From Omphalotus guepiniiformis (taxonomy: Eukaryota > Basidiomycota > Agaricomycetes > Agaricales > Omphalotaceae): a DNA stretch of 64,000 nucleotides. How positions within the stretch are numbered: the first letter of the stretch is position 1; each line of letters opens with the position of its first letter. The position numbers and the translations under genes were made by a program. Shown one piece after another: positions 1 through 12,763 of this stretch. The stretch covers positions 186,001 through 250,000 of the forward strand of contig JAQOOI010000012.1 in assembly GCA_028554645.1 (NCBI GenBank). The letters run 5' to 3'. A model generated the notes under the pieces. That model saw only the letters and a list, made by a program, of their open reading frames with translations. It was not told where the DNA came from and did no database searches.

Positions 1-425
1 AGGTTCGACACTTGGCACTGTAATCTCAACGAAACCAGCACGTAGGTCAAATCCCTGAACTAAGAATCCAGGATCTGCCGGGAAGTCTTCAATGGAAAAA
101 TGACGGGCTATATGTAAATCATAACAAACCAGTGGTGGGTACACCCCCTTTTCTCAGCAGGACACCAGAACCAGCAGAACCACCAGTGATAACCGCTGGT
201 GCATTAGACGTATCCCTGAAATCTTCATGAGCCGCATCTAACAAATCCAACACAACGTGGAACATACCAGGTAACATTGACTTGCTTACCAATTACCCAC
301 ACCGTCCCAGCAACGGGGGAAGTAATGGGTGGCACAAAGATATCCAGCGCTGCAGCGCTGACGCTGGAAACAGCAGCAGCGAAGGCAACAGCGGCGGACG
401 CGAAGGTCGAAGCCTTGAAATGCAT
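1..425 (-). CDS. Kre9/Knh1-like small secreted protein, partial at left edge
   Basis: The gene starts at 425 with a signal peptide rich in Ala, Val and Ser (about residues 1-24). An Ig-like start follows, with an ITSPVAGTVW motif typical of Kre9/Knh1 N-terminal domains of fungal wall-associated proteins. Exon 1 is 268-425. A donor GTATGT leads to exon 2 from 215 downward, which continues WDTSNAPAVITG. The segment nearest the edge reads FLVQGFDLRAGFVEITVPSV, the family's second strand block. A very short intron near 110-145 is needed to keep frame and its exact borders are uncertain. The 3' end lies outside the window. It resembles the complete gene at 45188-45743. Its role in wall glucan organisation is inferred from the family only. 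Confidence 0.72.
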
Positions 426-1135
426 GGTTTAGAGTGTGAATACGGAAAAGGTGAATGATCTGCAAGAGAAAAACTCTGAGTTTACTTTGAGGTCAAGTGT
501 CTGCTTTTAAACTTTTCCTAGCATGGCCTTGGCTAAACTATTTGCCATGTAATTAGCGAGGAATACTCTGGAAGACTCGAATAATGAGAGTAACTATCGT
601 GATATGATGAACAACGGCGCAAAATGACCGAGAGAAGGAAAAGCAAGCCATATTTTCCCGTTTTGACGATCCAAATGAAGATATATACATGCTCCATATC
701 ATCGAAGCTTGCACCCCATGAGTGACCCAAGCACATTTAGGCACACACTGTGACACGATTGACAAACTTACTGGGCTCTAGTGAGAGGACCCGGTGTTAG
801 GAGCCCGGATGGTTCTTCGCTGCTTTCGTGATTGTGGAGGATGTAATGCACGGTGGCAATAACTGAGCACAAATACAATCGAAACCTCGCCGACACTCGC
901 CTGAAGTCGAGTGAGAGTTGGGCAATTGTCTTTGATGGCACATTTGGCGTGATCCATGCCCACATGTCCCTTGACTATGGATGCAAGCAGATGCCTAAGC
1001 AGCAAGCGGCATCCGCACAAAAACCACCCAGATTTCAGCAACACCCATGATGCAGGCAAGGAGGCTCACATTATATAAAATAATTTCACATAAATAACAG
1101 ATTAAACCCATCCGCCGGTCATTAATGCAAATAAT
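426..1135. other. Intergenic, no gene seen
   Basis: This stretch holds the promoter side of the secreted-protein gene and the 3' flank of the coiled-coil gene. Only short overlapping ORFs without recognisable motifs occur. Confidence 0.6.
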
Positions 1136-4100
1136 CTATTCCACATCCTCCTCCTCGTTATCTTCGTTTTCTTCATCTGATTCATCATCTTTCGAAACGA
1201 CATCCGAAGGTGTAGCAGCAGTCCGCGGCCGCTGCGGGCTAGACTGAGGACTAGATATCATTCTTCCGTTGTTTCCACTTGTGCTCCTGGCAGCACCCAG
1301 TCCTAGCATGTACATTGTCGAGACAGTCCTTGTTCTAGGCCCATTACGGTCAACTCCAACGGGCGGTGGTGAGGTAACCGCTGGCGTCGAAGGCAAAGCA
1401 GGCATTGCGATTCTGAGACCCAAACTTGCAAACGGATGGACGAGGCTATCGAGTTCAGGTACTCTCTTTCCTAGCACATTGCCAACGGCGGGCCCGTGGT
1501 TGAAAGACGACGCGTGTCTCAGCCTCGGGCTGGTCATGACATTACCAAACGTTGGAGCTGGAGCTGGGCTAGAAGGTCGAGGCGATGATGAAGCACCCCG
1601 AATCCAAGATGTCCATCCTGCGCTTCCTGAACTATTATCGACCTCAGATGGAGTCGTAGTTGGTGATGGAACAGATGAGATAGCCATCGCATCTGGATCA
1701 TGAACTGCCCTTTTCAGAGCAGCTATGTCGTGTTGGACGTCAACAAGCTTTCGAGACAGGCTTTGATGAGCTCTTTGTACTGTCGGGTCAGTCCCAGAGG
1801 TGAAAGCTCGGATTTGAAGCTCTAGATCGGACAAGGTCGTGACTGCAGCGTCCTGCTCTGAGTCCTGAGACTGGGTCCGTGAGAATGAAAAGGTCGAGGA
1901 AGCGGACGGTGATGGGTGGAGGATAGAGGGGGAACTAGAAGTTAGAGCAGAATTGGACGGCAGTAGAGCGCCTGGCACACAAAGCATAGTCTCATAACCC
2001 TGTGCGAGCAATGCCTCGTCCGCGACACGTATCTCCAATTCAACTCGTGCATCTTCGGTATAATCGTCCAGGCGTTCTACAGCCGTCTGAAAAATCTGTG
2101 ATGACACGCCATTGATCGTATGACTCATAGAACCTCCGTCTCCTTCCACAGAAGACACACTCCTCTTCAAATCCTGCAACGCGAGGTGGCAATCCCGGAA
2201 TGCACGCTGAAGCTCGTCGTAGCGATGGCTTACATGTTTGAGCTCCTCTAATAAGAGGGGATGTGGCTCGGGACTTGGCTCGGTCTTCAGTTGTGTGTCC
2301 GGGGATGACCCCGGTATAGGCTGAACGGCGACTTGGCGTTCCTGTGAAGGGAAAGCGATGGGACCTGGCGCAATCACAGGAATATCAGCCGCTGACGTCT
2401 GCATTATTGAGTTTGGTCTATCGGTGCTTGATGAAGTCATGTGTGGGGACTGATTTTCAGGCACATCTACAGGGTGATGCAATAACTGCATACTGGAGTC
2501 TTCGCCATTAGGCTGTGTCACGGCGGCAGTATCTTGAACATCGAGTTCAAGATGAACCGGCTCAACTGGAGGCAAAGACGATGCTGAAGTCGGTGCTGGT
2601 GACGCAAATGGAGGCGGATTGAAAGAGTGTGATTGTTCCACCACTTGGGACAGAACAGCAGACACGTCATCTACTGGCTCCGTATTTGCAGGTTCCTGAA
2701 CATCCTTGGATGTAGGCGACTCATCGATGGTGATGTTCATGGATACATCCCTTCCACCAACATCATTCCTATGGACATCGCTCTTGAAAGCGATGCTACT
2801 AGATTCTGACTCCGGAAAAACGGCCTTTGCGTGGTCATTGGCGTGCTGGTGTATGTCCTTTACTGGAACAGGTGGTGGGCGTTCGTGGGAGTTAGCTAGC
2901 GCCTGTTCCAACTCTAGCCTACGTGCCGTGTGCATTTGGAGCTCCTCTATCAGCGACTTTGCTGAGGCCTCTGCTGCAATGATCCTTGCTAGGGATCCCG
3001 CAGGACTGGAATAGGGAGAATACCTGGAAGGGTCGGATTTGGGTAATATTGGACCTTTCGAGGAAGACGGCGTGTCTACGATGGCATACACAGTCCTCGC
3101 ATCTTCTATCATTTTCTCGAGGACTGCTCGTGGTAAGACTTCTGATTCTCGATCAAGAGCCTCTTGAGCTCGGCGGATCCACCGACCCAAACCCTCTTGA
3201 ATACCCTCTTCTCGCACTACCATCCTGAGCCGCAGCGCAATCTCCCTTCTACGACCAAAGGCTTCTCGCATGATATCCTTGCCAAGTTCATCCAATGTGG
3301 CTCGGAGTTTGTCGGATGCTGTTTGAGACGAGTGTAGTTGAGCCGAGAGGGATGTTAGTTGGTTGGAAAGAGTATCAATAGTAGCAGAGTGTCGCGTTTT
3401 CAGCGTAGAAAGAGAGTTCTGAAGAGTGTTGCTAGAGTTCTGCGAGAACTTCCTGCAAATATATGCGCATCGTTGAGATTACCTGGCCAATTACAATATA
3501 ATTGTAAGAAACGCACATGTATCTCGAGACCATCCCGGCAGCGGACTTGTCTTCCACCTTCAACATCTCAAGTTCCTTCTGAGCGGCAGCAAGTGAAACA
3601 CGGTCTGCTTCAGCACCTTTCACCTCCGCCTCACACCGAGCCTCTGTCGCAGCCAACTCGCCTCGTAATCTCTCCACTTCCGCTTCGAGTTTCTCGTGTT
3701 CCGAAGAAAATTCTAGAAATAGTTCGCGCAGGCCAGCTTTGCCTTGCGAAAGACTGTCTATAAGACCATTTCGTAGAACAGTCTCATTGCTTGAGGCAGT
3801 GCTGGACCTGCCCTCCAACGACCTGACCAGGTTGGCATACTCGTTCACAACCAGATCCTGCATCTTCATCTGCTCTTCTAATTCTCTGATTTTCATCTCG
3901 AGCTGACGCTCCCTAACTTTTCCCTCTTCCTCTCTACCCCTCGTTCGCGCGGCCAAGGCATAAGCGCCCTCCACCGAGGTTCTCGATTTTGCGACCTCAC
4001 TCGTGGCATGCGCTAGTTCAGTTGTACGTTCCAAAAGAGCTTGTTCTGTGAGCGATAATTTATCAGATAGGCGTCGAAGAGATAGCGTAAGTTCCTGGGA

Positions 4101-4433
4101 CTGTAGAACAGCGGGATGAGACGCTGGTGCAGCATCAGGATGTGGATGGGCGCGAAGAATGGACAACTCGTGTTTGAGTAATTCGTTCTCTTGAGTCAGG
4201 TGAGTTACACGATCTTGAGTGGTAGAAGTATCAAAAGAGAAGCGCTGGAGCTTAAACGAAGCATTATGAGCTTCGTCCTGGGGAAGATCAGTGTCCCAGA
4301 TGAGCAAAGAACCGTGACTGGCAATGCTAGCATAACTCACCTGAAACCGTGCTACAGCGGCTTTCAGACTCGATATTTCGAGAACCAAGGGGTGATCTTC
4401 ATCAATTTGGTCTGCCTCCGCAGCTTTGACCAT
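1136..4433 (-). CDS. Long coiled-coil protein of unknown function, 1056 aa
   Basis: Three exons: 4341-4433, 3517-4277 and 1136-3452, joined by GTGAGT...CAG and GTGCGT...CAG introns of 63 and 64 bases. ATG at 4433 is the first good start; the frame stays open a little upstream but without another ATG. Residues about 30-330 are heptad-rich coiled coil (many Glu, Lys, Leu, Arg). The middle is Ser/Pro-rich and probably disordered, with short helical islands near EDARVELEIRVADEALL. The C-terminus is an acidic tail (DDESDEENEDNEEEDVE). The first intron is a multiple of three, so retaining it would not break the frame. I recognise no catalytic domain. A scaffold or cytoskeletal role is only a guess. 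Confidence 0.75.
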
Positions 4434-7400
4434 GACTACAAGAGACACGTAGCAAGCTTTCTGTGAAATCCGATAGATGTTGATGGCGTGATATTTGACC
4501 TGGCTGAGACAGCTTCTTCCCGCAGGGAAAATCTAGAGTTCGAGGGCTTGTAGATAGATAGAAATCCGACTCGGCAACACCAGGAGAACTTGCTCAAGGT
4601 AAACGGCAATTTCCAGCGACAACGCAGAGAGAAAAGGACGAGGAGAACGAGGGTATAGGATATTACACGATTGAGATGAACTTCATCTGTGCGCTGTGCA
4701 CTGAAGTGTGGTGAATCTGGTGATTGAATAGGTTTACGACGCTGACCAATTTCTTCGAAGTGATATTTGTCTCTATTGTCTAATGTAGTCCCGGCCCGGA
4801 TGTCAGATCCCCAGCTTTGACCATCGTGACTGAATCATGATAGTTTTCAAATGCTCTGACATGACCTGTAGAATGCGTTCCTAGCTCAGGTACATTGAGA
4901 GCTTGAATGTCTGCTATAAGGTCAGCTCAGTCATATCAGACCTGGCACAGTGAGTGAATACCTTCAACAAATGTAAGGTACTTGTCCCCTGTCTTAACTT
5001 CCATGTGCCGGCGTTGGTACCTCATGTCGATACTTAGCCTATGTTGGATCAGAGAAGCGGCATCCCGTGTCCTAGTATCTGCAGGGGCCAGGGTTGGTCA
5101 ATAATTTCATCACGGCTTCCGTGGGGCAAAGACTCATGAGTCAGCTCCGCTACCAGCGCAAACAAGATCTGCCAGTGCATAGTGGAAACTTGAGACAAAA
5201 AGGTGGCCAGAAATTCTGCTACGGCCCGGGGATATTGTCCGACGACACAAGTTCGATCAAGTTAGGTTCATTCCGTCAATCCCTGCTAGCCTGTAAGTAT
5301 CGTATGTACAAATGACTACAGTGTCACTGTAATGTATGCGTGGTAGCCAATGCGTATAGAGCATCCCAAGCATTTCTCAGGTAACTTGTATTTGCCTGAT
5401 CAGACGAGGAACAGGGGCTTCAAGTCAACTTGTCTAAAGTCCCATTACTAGTAGAACTTTCAGGTCTGATCTCTCGGTCTCGCAAATAGATCAGTGACTC
5501 GAAAATCATCAAAAACAGCTACTTGCCGTGTAGAGTTCCTCAGAAAGACGTCACCTGAGTTCCATCACGAACGGAATCTACTCATTGACAGGCTCGCGGA
5601 ACGCCAACATTTTCGCTGCCTCAGAAGTTAGAACAGGCTTAGCCGGCACCTCGGATTCAAGCGAAAACGCTAAAAGAGCATATCAGAACAGATCAAACGC
5701 ATGGTGTGACTCATAACCCATCGAATTAATTGATTCCGATCTGTTCGTGCTGTTTTATGTGGCTGGTTCGAATTCGTTGACTCGCAGACTCCTGTGGCTA
5801 AAGCCAGAGCATAGCAGACTCGGCATTACTCATTCATTCAGCACGACAAGCCAAGAGTACATGGAATTGCATCCAGGGACCAGCCCCACTCGTTGAAATT
5901 ATCTTTACAGCTGTCGGGTCCAGCCGAGTCTTGGCCTCTTGTCCATGCTGTTCAATGTTCTCTTAAAAAAACAAAAGGGCCTCTAAGTACATACAAAGGG
6001 CGCGGCCATTTACTCGACGAATCTCAACTGGTGTAGATCATTTATGTACATTGTTACTTATTATTAGTTTGGAACTCAGCGCTCAAACGCACAGTAAGTA
6101 TTCCCGATCAACTGAATCGGTTCGAATTTGTTCAGGCCTTCGAGGGAAGACCATGAACCAACCAACGCCATGGTATGCTGCTGAAAGATCCAAATAAGAA
6201 CAAGAGAAGCAGAACCAGGAAATTCGGGGAAGACGTACTTCCGATGCTGGGCGCGGAGGCGATTTTGCACATACTCATAGCGGCAAAAGCTTCCGGATAG
6301 TTGCTGTACGAAAACAGTCTAAAGTGCAGAACAACGTGTATCTTACAACATGAGTCGTGGTCTGCGAAACTCCGAGTATCCATCGTTCGCGTCCATAGTG
6401 TGTCAAACTCAATCATAGCGCGTTACGCCTAGTTAACACCTAGAGACTCTAGAATCATCAAAGAGACGCTAATAGTGAGAATGTAGCCCAACGGAAGATC
6501 TGAGAAAGATAATCCGCCTTGCGGATAAGATAGAGTAAATCCATACCTCAGGTCAACTTCGGGTAAAATCCTGGTTCACGCACATGTTCCAATCTGACTG
6601 TCAAAGCCCTTCCTTTAGCTTTGCATTCTGGAAATGGTTCCAACTATTGCCGGTTTCATAAACCGCGTGATTGTGTCCGAATAGTGGGTAGATATGTATA
6701 TCCATGGAGGTCCATGTTTTGCTCTCGCGTGTTGACAGCAATACAGCAATGGCGATGGTATTAACACCATGTTACAGCAGTCGGCGACACAAATGAAACC
6801 CGTTCACCAATGAGGGATGTTGTTGTATTGCCGAACCAGGAGTTCGCCCACTGGCAACATGAAAAGCTTGATCGCGTAGCACTTTGAAAAAGCTGCATAC
6901 GTTGAAGGCTGAAAAGGCGAGATCTTTACAGCTGGCAGCCCGTTCAAGCTGTAGAAAACATCGAACATGACAGTTGAGGGAATAATGAGCATGAGGTTCA
7001 ATCCCGGAAAAATACCGTCGAGTCGTCAATGACTGAGACCAAAGGAAATTCCTACTTCCGAGATGACGATGAATACGTGAGACTGCACTATCAATATCAC
7101 CGACTCACCAATACAGACATGGGCGAGCTTCGCGGGAATCACCTCGATACCAGCTCCTGTCCAAGTGCGCAGGAATGTCCGCAGCGTTCGGATGTAACTC
7201 CTTCCGACTCCCAGCGCTCCTTGACGCGAAAGATTAGGACTAGTGAAATCTCTAGTAACAGCGTTGATCTTTGATGAAGATGTTCACGTTCACTACAGCC
7301 TGAGCGGCGCAATGGAATGCTGTAGTCAACTGATCTGACATGTGAATCGTGAACAATTCTTGCTATGCTGCGTTACTATTCAGATGCGATTTGATATTTG

Positions 7401-9284
7401 AAAACGGAAAGCAAAACATATGGAAGGACGCTACCAACGCACGGAGGATTTGGCTGTACCTATACCAAAGATACATCTGCCCGAAATAACCGATAAGCTG
7501 TCCTAAGAGAGAACAAAATGAGTACAGCAGGCAAAAAGTTTTAACGAAGAATTGAAGAGCGCATGTGAACTTACTGTAGTTCGTATCCGGTAGACTGGGA
7601 GTGTGAGTCGTTGCCGGTGGCGTCACTGCCAGGTGACGTCATCAATCATCCTACGAGTACTACTACTAGTAAGCCTGCCAACTTGCCGACTTGGGGGTCG
7701 TTCGGGAACATGCTGGTTTGTTCCCGGTGACTCCTCGTTTAGCCACGGTAGCATGATTCAGGATTCATTGACATTGTCGGTCGAATTCATCCACCATACG
7801 TCTGTTGCATGCTGCTCTGTAACGTGAATTTGCGGTTTACCCATTGCATACCAGAGGTCAATGAGCTATAATGAATACTGACATCTGCGTGCAACGCGGA
7901 GCCCCGTCTCTTGACTCTAGCTCCTAAGTTTCGTGTATAGTTCCTGGATTCAGCTCGAAGCAGGGGGAATATACCGCAATTCCCGTCTGCCACGCTGCAC
8001 GACTCGGTACTACGTTCGGTCGAAAAGGGCTAGAGCTGTTATGACTGTAACTGTCAAGGCTGTTTACTCCGAAGGCACGAGGATAGTTGGTACACTTACA
8101 GACCTAAATGCAAGTCTAGACCAAACTTTTAGTGAGCGTATAGGCGTGAAAGTTGAGACCATCACCTGTTGGTGCTATGCACAGCTCGCTCTTGTTAAGT
8201 CAATGAAAGTCTAGGCCTTCGAGCCGTGAACCTCCAGCTTGAAGCCATTCGGGGCGGCAGAAGCCAAAGCATCAGATCGTCTGAGTTGGAACCCGTTGAC
8301 AGACCTTTGGGCGCTTTGTGCCCTAAGGCAGAGCAAGACAGGAGCAAAATCAAGTTAGAAAGACTGCACCGGTTTTGAGGATCTAGAGTCGTACGATAAA
8401 TATGTTACTTAGAATGATTTGGAAGACGCAAGGCTTACTGATCTCTTTGATAAGTATGATGATAGCAGTACTGGACGCCCCAGCTGGTTCGTTGTAGTAA
8501 TCCCATGACAGATAATTAACTTGACTTTCATCATGGGATTTTGACTATTGAGATGGAAGTATCATAGAAATAACAGCAGATGTATAATCACGAGTGCGCA
8601 GTCTCTGTACTGTACAGCGCATATGATCGGTCTCGAGGACACGATTGAATGAGAAAAAACATCGGAGACGGGAGATGTTCGAAAAGATGGATGATGTTCC
8701 GTGGCCGACGAACCATGAGATTCTACGAAAGTGAGTCGGTTCGAAAGGCTAGGAAGAAAGTGAAAGAAAGATAGGCTATGCTGTAAACAACGGCGCGAGT
8801 CCCTCCCGAATATCAGAGCGCTGAACTCAAGTGACGGTCGTAAAGCCTGAAAGAAATGCCGCTACACAGATATGTGTTGATAGACGAGACAATGGTGATC
8901 AGACCGGAGCAAGAATGTCAAATTGTTCAACAAGCCTCACTTTCGAGTCTGCTAAGATTCAGAAAGTGCAGTGAGGATGACAGCCTGCGAGTCGACTCTT
9001 CAGAATTGTCTTCACACCGCACAGCCGGCGGCGCGGTACTTGAACTATTGATTCTCCGCTCAAATTCCCCGCCACAGTGTGGCACGGCAAGATCCGGCCT
9101 TTCGCTCCCGAAAAAATTTCGGACTCATCAAACCGCCAGCACCGCCAGGGTTTTTTTCCCGCCATCTCTTGTCTCTATCGACAAATATCAACTTATCTCT
9201 GTCCGAATTCCCCTACCTTTATTTCCGAGTATCGTCGACGAAAAAAAGTCGGCACTTGGAAATAGCATTACAAACTTTTAATTC
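4434..9284. other. Gene-poor region of about 4.8 kb
   Basis: Only short ORFs (under about 145 codons) occur on either strand, without recognisable domains or a consistent splicing pattern. The last 600 bases before 9285 are the promoter and 5' UTR side of eIF4A and become pyrimidine-rich (around 9150-9230), as is common upstream of highly expressed fungal genes. No transposase or reverse transcriptase remnant was recognised. Confidence 0.5.
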
Positions 9285-11337
9285 ATGTCAACGTGAGTGT
9301 GTATGGCGAAAATCGATGAGGTTGAAAATTTTTTGACACGCTGTTATTGGTTTTTTTTTGGTGCTTGCTTTGTGTGCTTGATTTGTGGTTTTGACCTTGT
9401 TCGGGACTTGGGATGGGACTTTGGCTGTTGATGCTGTTGCTGACGCTGATGACGCTCGTTGCTGTGGTCGTTGTGGAAAAAGTGAAGAACTTCAAGATGT
9501 TGCCGAGAACGAGATCGAGTCCAACTGGGACCAGGTCGTAGACAAGTCAGTTTCTTCTGCTTTGTTTTTCGGGAGGTATAGCTGAACAGGGACGATATGC
9601 AGCTTCGACAACATGGAGCTTAAACCCGAATTGCTTCGTGGTATCTACGCCTACGGGTGAGTCCTTTCGTTTCCTATCGATGCTCGATAGACGCTCAGAC
9701 TTGCCACGACACATCATCAGTTTCGAGCGCCCGTCTGCTATTCAACAGCGGGCCATTGTTCCCGTAGTCAAAGGCCACGACGTCATTGCGCAGGCCCAGT
9801 CTGGAACTGGCAAGACCGCCACATTCTCCATCTCCATCCTTCAACAGGTTTGTCACTAGGAACCCTTCATTCATGCTATCATCAACCATCTTTAACCAAT
9901 CTCTCCATCCTTCAACAGCTGGACTTATCGGTCAAAGGCACCCAGGCCCTGATCCTGGCCCCTACCCGCGAGCTGGCTCAACAAATTCAAAAAGTTGTTA
10001 TCGCCCTCGGTGACTACATGAACATCGAGTGCCATGCCTGTGTTGGAGGTACCAACGTCCGTGATGACATGGCCAAGCTCCAGGAGGGCGTCCAGGTCGT
10101 TGTCGGTACTCCTGGCCGCGTGTACGACATGATCAACCGCCGTGCACTCAGGACGGACACCATCAAGATTTTCTGTCTTGATGAGGCCGACGAGATGTTG
10201 TCTCGTGGTTTCAAGGACCAGATCTATGAAGGTGAGCGTTCGGTTTTCATTCATTTGTCGCTTCGGTTCCTTTTGGGGTGTGATGTCTTGTCCCTTGGGA
10301 TGAACATTTACCCTGGTTGCGCCCTGCGCCCCGCTAGCTGTGGCAGTGATGGTGATCTTGTTGACGGTCATGAGGCCTTGGTGGTTGTTGTGGGTGGTGG
10401 TGGTGGCTGTTGGCTGGTGTGAACTTTCAACGGTTTCCTGACATGTGCTTCTTTACAGTCTTCCAGCTGCTTCCACAGGACACGCAGGTTGTCCTTTTGT
10501 CTGCCACGATGCCCGCCGATGTGCTCGAGGTGACCAAGAAATTCATGCGTGACCCCGTGCGGATTCTCGTCAAGCGTGATGAGCTTACACTTGAAGGTAT
10601 CAAGCAGTTCTACATTGCTGTGGAGAAGGAGGAATGGAAGCTGGACACGCTTTGTGATCTATACGAGACGGTGACTATCACCCAGGCTGTCATTTTCTGC
10701 AACACCAGGCGGAAAGTCGATTGGCTGACGGAGAAGATGCACTCGAGGGAATTTACTGTATCAGCCATGGTGAGTTTAGGTTTCGTTTCGGACCCGGCAC
10801 CTCAACCCCTTGTCATCGTTTCGATCGCAAGGAGATGGCGGACTTGGGGGTGTGGTGCTATGTTAAGCTTTGAGTGCTCATTATACTTTTTCCTTGCAGC
10901 ACGGCGACATGGAACAGAAGCAACGTGAAGTTTTGATGAAAGAATTCCGATCTGGCTCCTCGCGTGTACTGATCACGACTGACCTGCTTGCTCGTGGCAT
11001 CGATGTACAGCAAGTATCGTTGGTCATCAACTACGACCTGCCCACCAACCGCGAGAACTACATCCACCGTATCGGTCGTGGAGGACGTTTCGGACGAAAG
11101 GGTGTTGCTATCAACTTTGTTACAACCGATGATGTGAGAATGTTGCGGGACATTGAACGTGAGTGTGATTCTGAGGCGATGGCTTGTGTTTCATCGGAAG
11201 CTGATGATATCCTCTGCAGAGTTCTACAATACTCAGATTGACGAGATGCCTCTGAATGTTGCGTAAGTTCTTCGACATAAGAATTCATTCATCTGCTCGT
11301 GTGCTAACGAGTTGGTTCTAACAGCGATTTAATTTGA
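9285..11337 (+). CDS. TIF1: ATP-dependent RNA helicase eIF4A (396 aa, nine exons)
   Basis: eIF4A is the DEAD-box subunit of the cytoplasmic eIF4F cap-binding complex that unwinds 5' UTRs. Exons are 9285-9292, 9483-9545, 9603-9656, 9721-9847, 9919-10231, 10459-10769, 10900-11158, 11220-11262 and 11325-11337, totalling 1191 nt. Visible motifs in order are the Q motif ([12 protein letters not shown]), Walker [38 protein letters not shown] and HRIGRGGR. The protein ends VADLI. Coding begins with an 8-base exon (Met-Ser-Thr) and ends with a 13-base exon. Length and ending match fungal eIF4A, so the assignment is firm. Confidence 0.97.
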
Positions 11338-12127
11338 ACGACCTTTCGCTTACGTTACTCGAGTCCCCGATGTCATCAACAAATGCACAATCAAGTATTT
11401 ATGATCATCGACGTCCGGCTAGTGCCTCTTGAGCACACTCAAAAAAAGGGCTATTGTAGGGCCCTGAGTTTTTTGTCTACTGTTTGCTCTGGCGCGCATG
11501 CCTGATACTGTTCTGGTTTTCTTTTTGTTTCTGTTTGCTCTTTCAGTTATGATGTTTGTGTCTCTATGTCTCTTTCGCATAGTAGAGTTGTTTGTTGTAT
11601 CGAGGAATACATAAACAGTGCCCTAAGCTTTCAATCTTGAATCTGAATCAGGGATCTGATGGAAGGCTGGAGGTCGGACCAATTGGGGATGGGTGATTGA
11701 GGCTGTTCAGATGGGATGAGTGTGGGACCGCTCCACTTGTCAACGCACACAGCAATAGCATTGTCGGGGGTGTGGCTCAGATCGGTTGGAAGATGAACCG
11801 GTTTGGGAACGGAAAGCTGGCTGCGGGGTGACAAGTGAAATAAAAAGGGGAAGATGAATCAAACGGTGAACTTTGTTCATATCTGCTTTACATTACTTAC
11901 ACATTACTACATCCTCCGACTGTGCTGCAGCTGAGTGTAGCCCCTTCTCCCCTGGCCGAGTGCCTGTAAAAAGACAGCCTGCCCGAATGTCCTGCGTCAA
12001 AGTGCCAGTCATGGTCAGTCTTATACTCCAGCTTCTCGTTAGTCGTATCATCGTGTTTCTTAAAAGAACGCTTGTATCTCTTCTTCAGCCCTCACCAGCA
12101 GGCTTCCAACCGTTGTCACATCATACA
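11338..12127. other. Intergenic between eIF4A and the phosphatase
   Basis: This holds the eIF4A 3' UTR and the phosphatase promoter. One open frame continues from 11873 into the phosphatase, but its N-terminal part does not look like the rest, so the start at 12128 is preferred. Confidence 0.5.
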
Positions 12128-12763
12128 ATGTCTTACCGTCCAGGATGGTCAACTACTACTACTTCCACTCCTGCTCCTAATCCGACACATCCTCCACGCT
12201 CGGCACCCTCTCGGCTTCTACCCCCAGCCGTGTCTGCTTCTCGAAGCCACAATCCACACCATCCACGGCCTCACGTCCATGGTTCTGCCAATGAAATAAT
12301 ACCTCGGCTCTACATCTCCGACCTATCCTTCGCCGAAAACCCAAAACTCCTATCCACCTACCGCATCACTCATATCCTCTCCATCCTCCCCGATACCATC
12401 TCCATCCACCCAGACTCAGACGCTATCCTCGGTTACAAACCCGTACGATTCCAAGTACGCGTCGAAGACTCTCCCTTTGCTGAACTCGCAGCACATCTCC
12501 CAACCACTACAAAATTCATACGCGATGCGTATCGGTCGAGTTCTGAGACGCGCGTGCTTGTTCATTGCGTTGAGGGTATTAGCAGGAGCGCGAGTGTTGT
12601 TGCTGCTTTTTTGATGGCTCATTATGGGTGGACGCCTAGGGAGGCGGTGAAGTATGTGAAGGAGAAAAGACAAGTGGCTGATCCGAATTTTGGGTTCGTG
12701 AAACAGCTTTATGAGTATGGGAGGGAGGGTTTAGGAAGGAGAGGGCTTGTTGAAGGGATGTGA
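12128..12763 (+). CDS. Dual-specificity protein phosphatase, 211 aa
   Basis: An intronless gene. The first about 55 residues are a Ser/Thr/Pro-rich, probably disordered tail (MSYRPGWSTTTT). A compact DSP catalytic domain follows, starting at EIIPRLYISDLSFAEN. The general acid is the Asp in VRVEDSPFAEL. The P-loop is HCVEGISRS (CX5R, Cys near residue 147), followed by SASVVAAFLM. The C-terminal RQVADPNFGFVKQL is typical of small DSPs. It should remove phosphate from Tyr and Ser/Thr in proteins; the substrate cannot be told. The frame is open upstream to 11873, so a longer form is possible but weakly supported. Confidence 0.88.
   Translation: MSYRPGWSTTTTSTPAPNPTHPPRSAPSRLLPPAVSASRSHNPHHPRPHVHGSANEIIPRLYISDLSFAENPKLLSTYRITHILSILPDTISIHPDSDAILGYKPVRFQVRVEDSPFAELAAHLPTTTKFIRDAYRSSSETRVLVHCVEGISRSASVVAAFLMAHYGWTPREAVKYVKEKRQVADPNFGFVKQLYEYGREGLGRRGLVEGM

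Noticed and set aside
6132..6416. ORF with a hydrophobic Leu-rich end
   Set aside because: Short, low complexity, and without a supported start or splice context.
8856..9281. 141-codon ORF just before eIF4A
   Set aside because: It lies in the pyrimidine-rich eIF4A leader and promoter and has no protein-like features.
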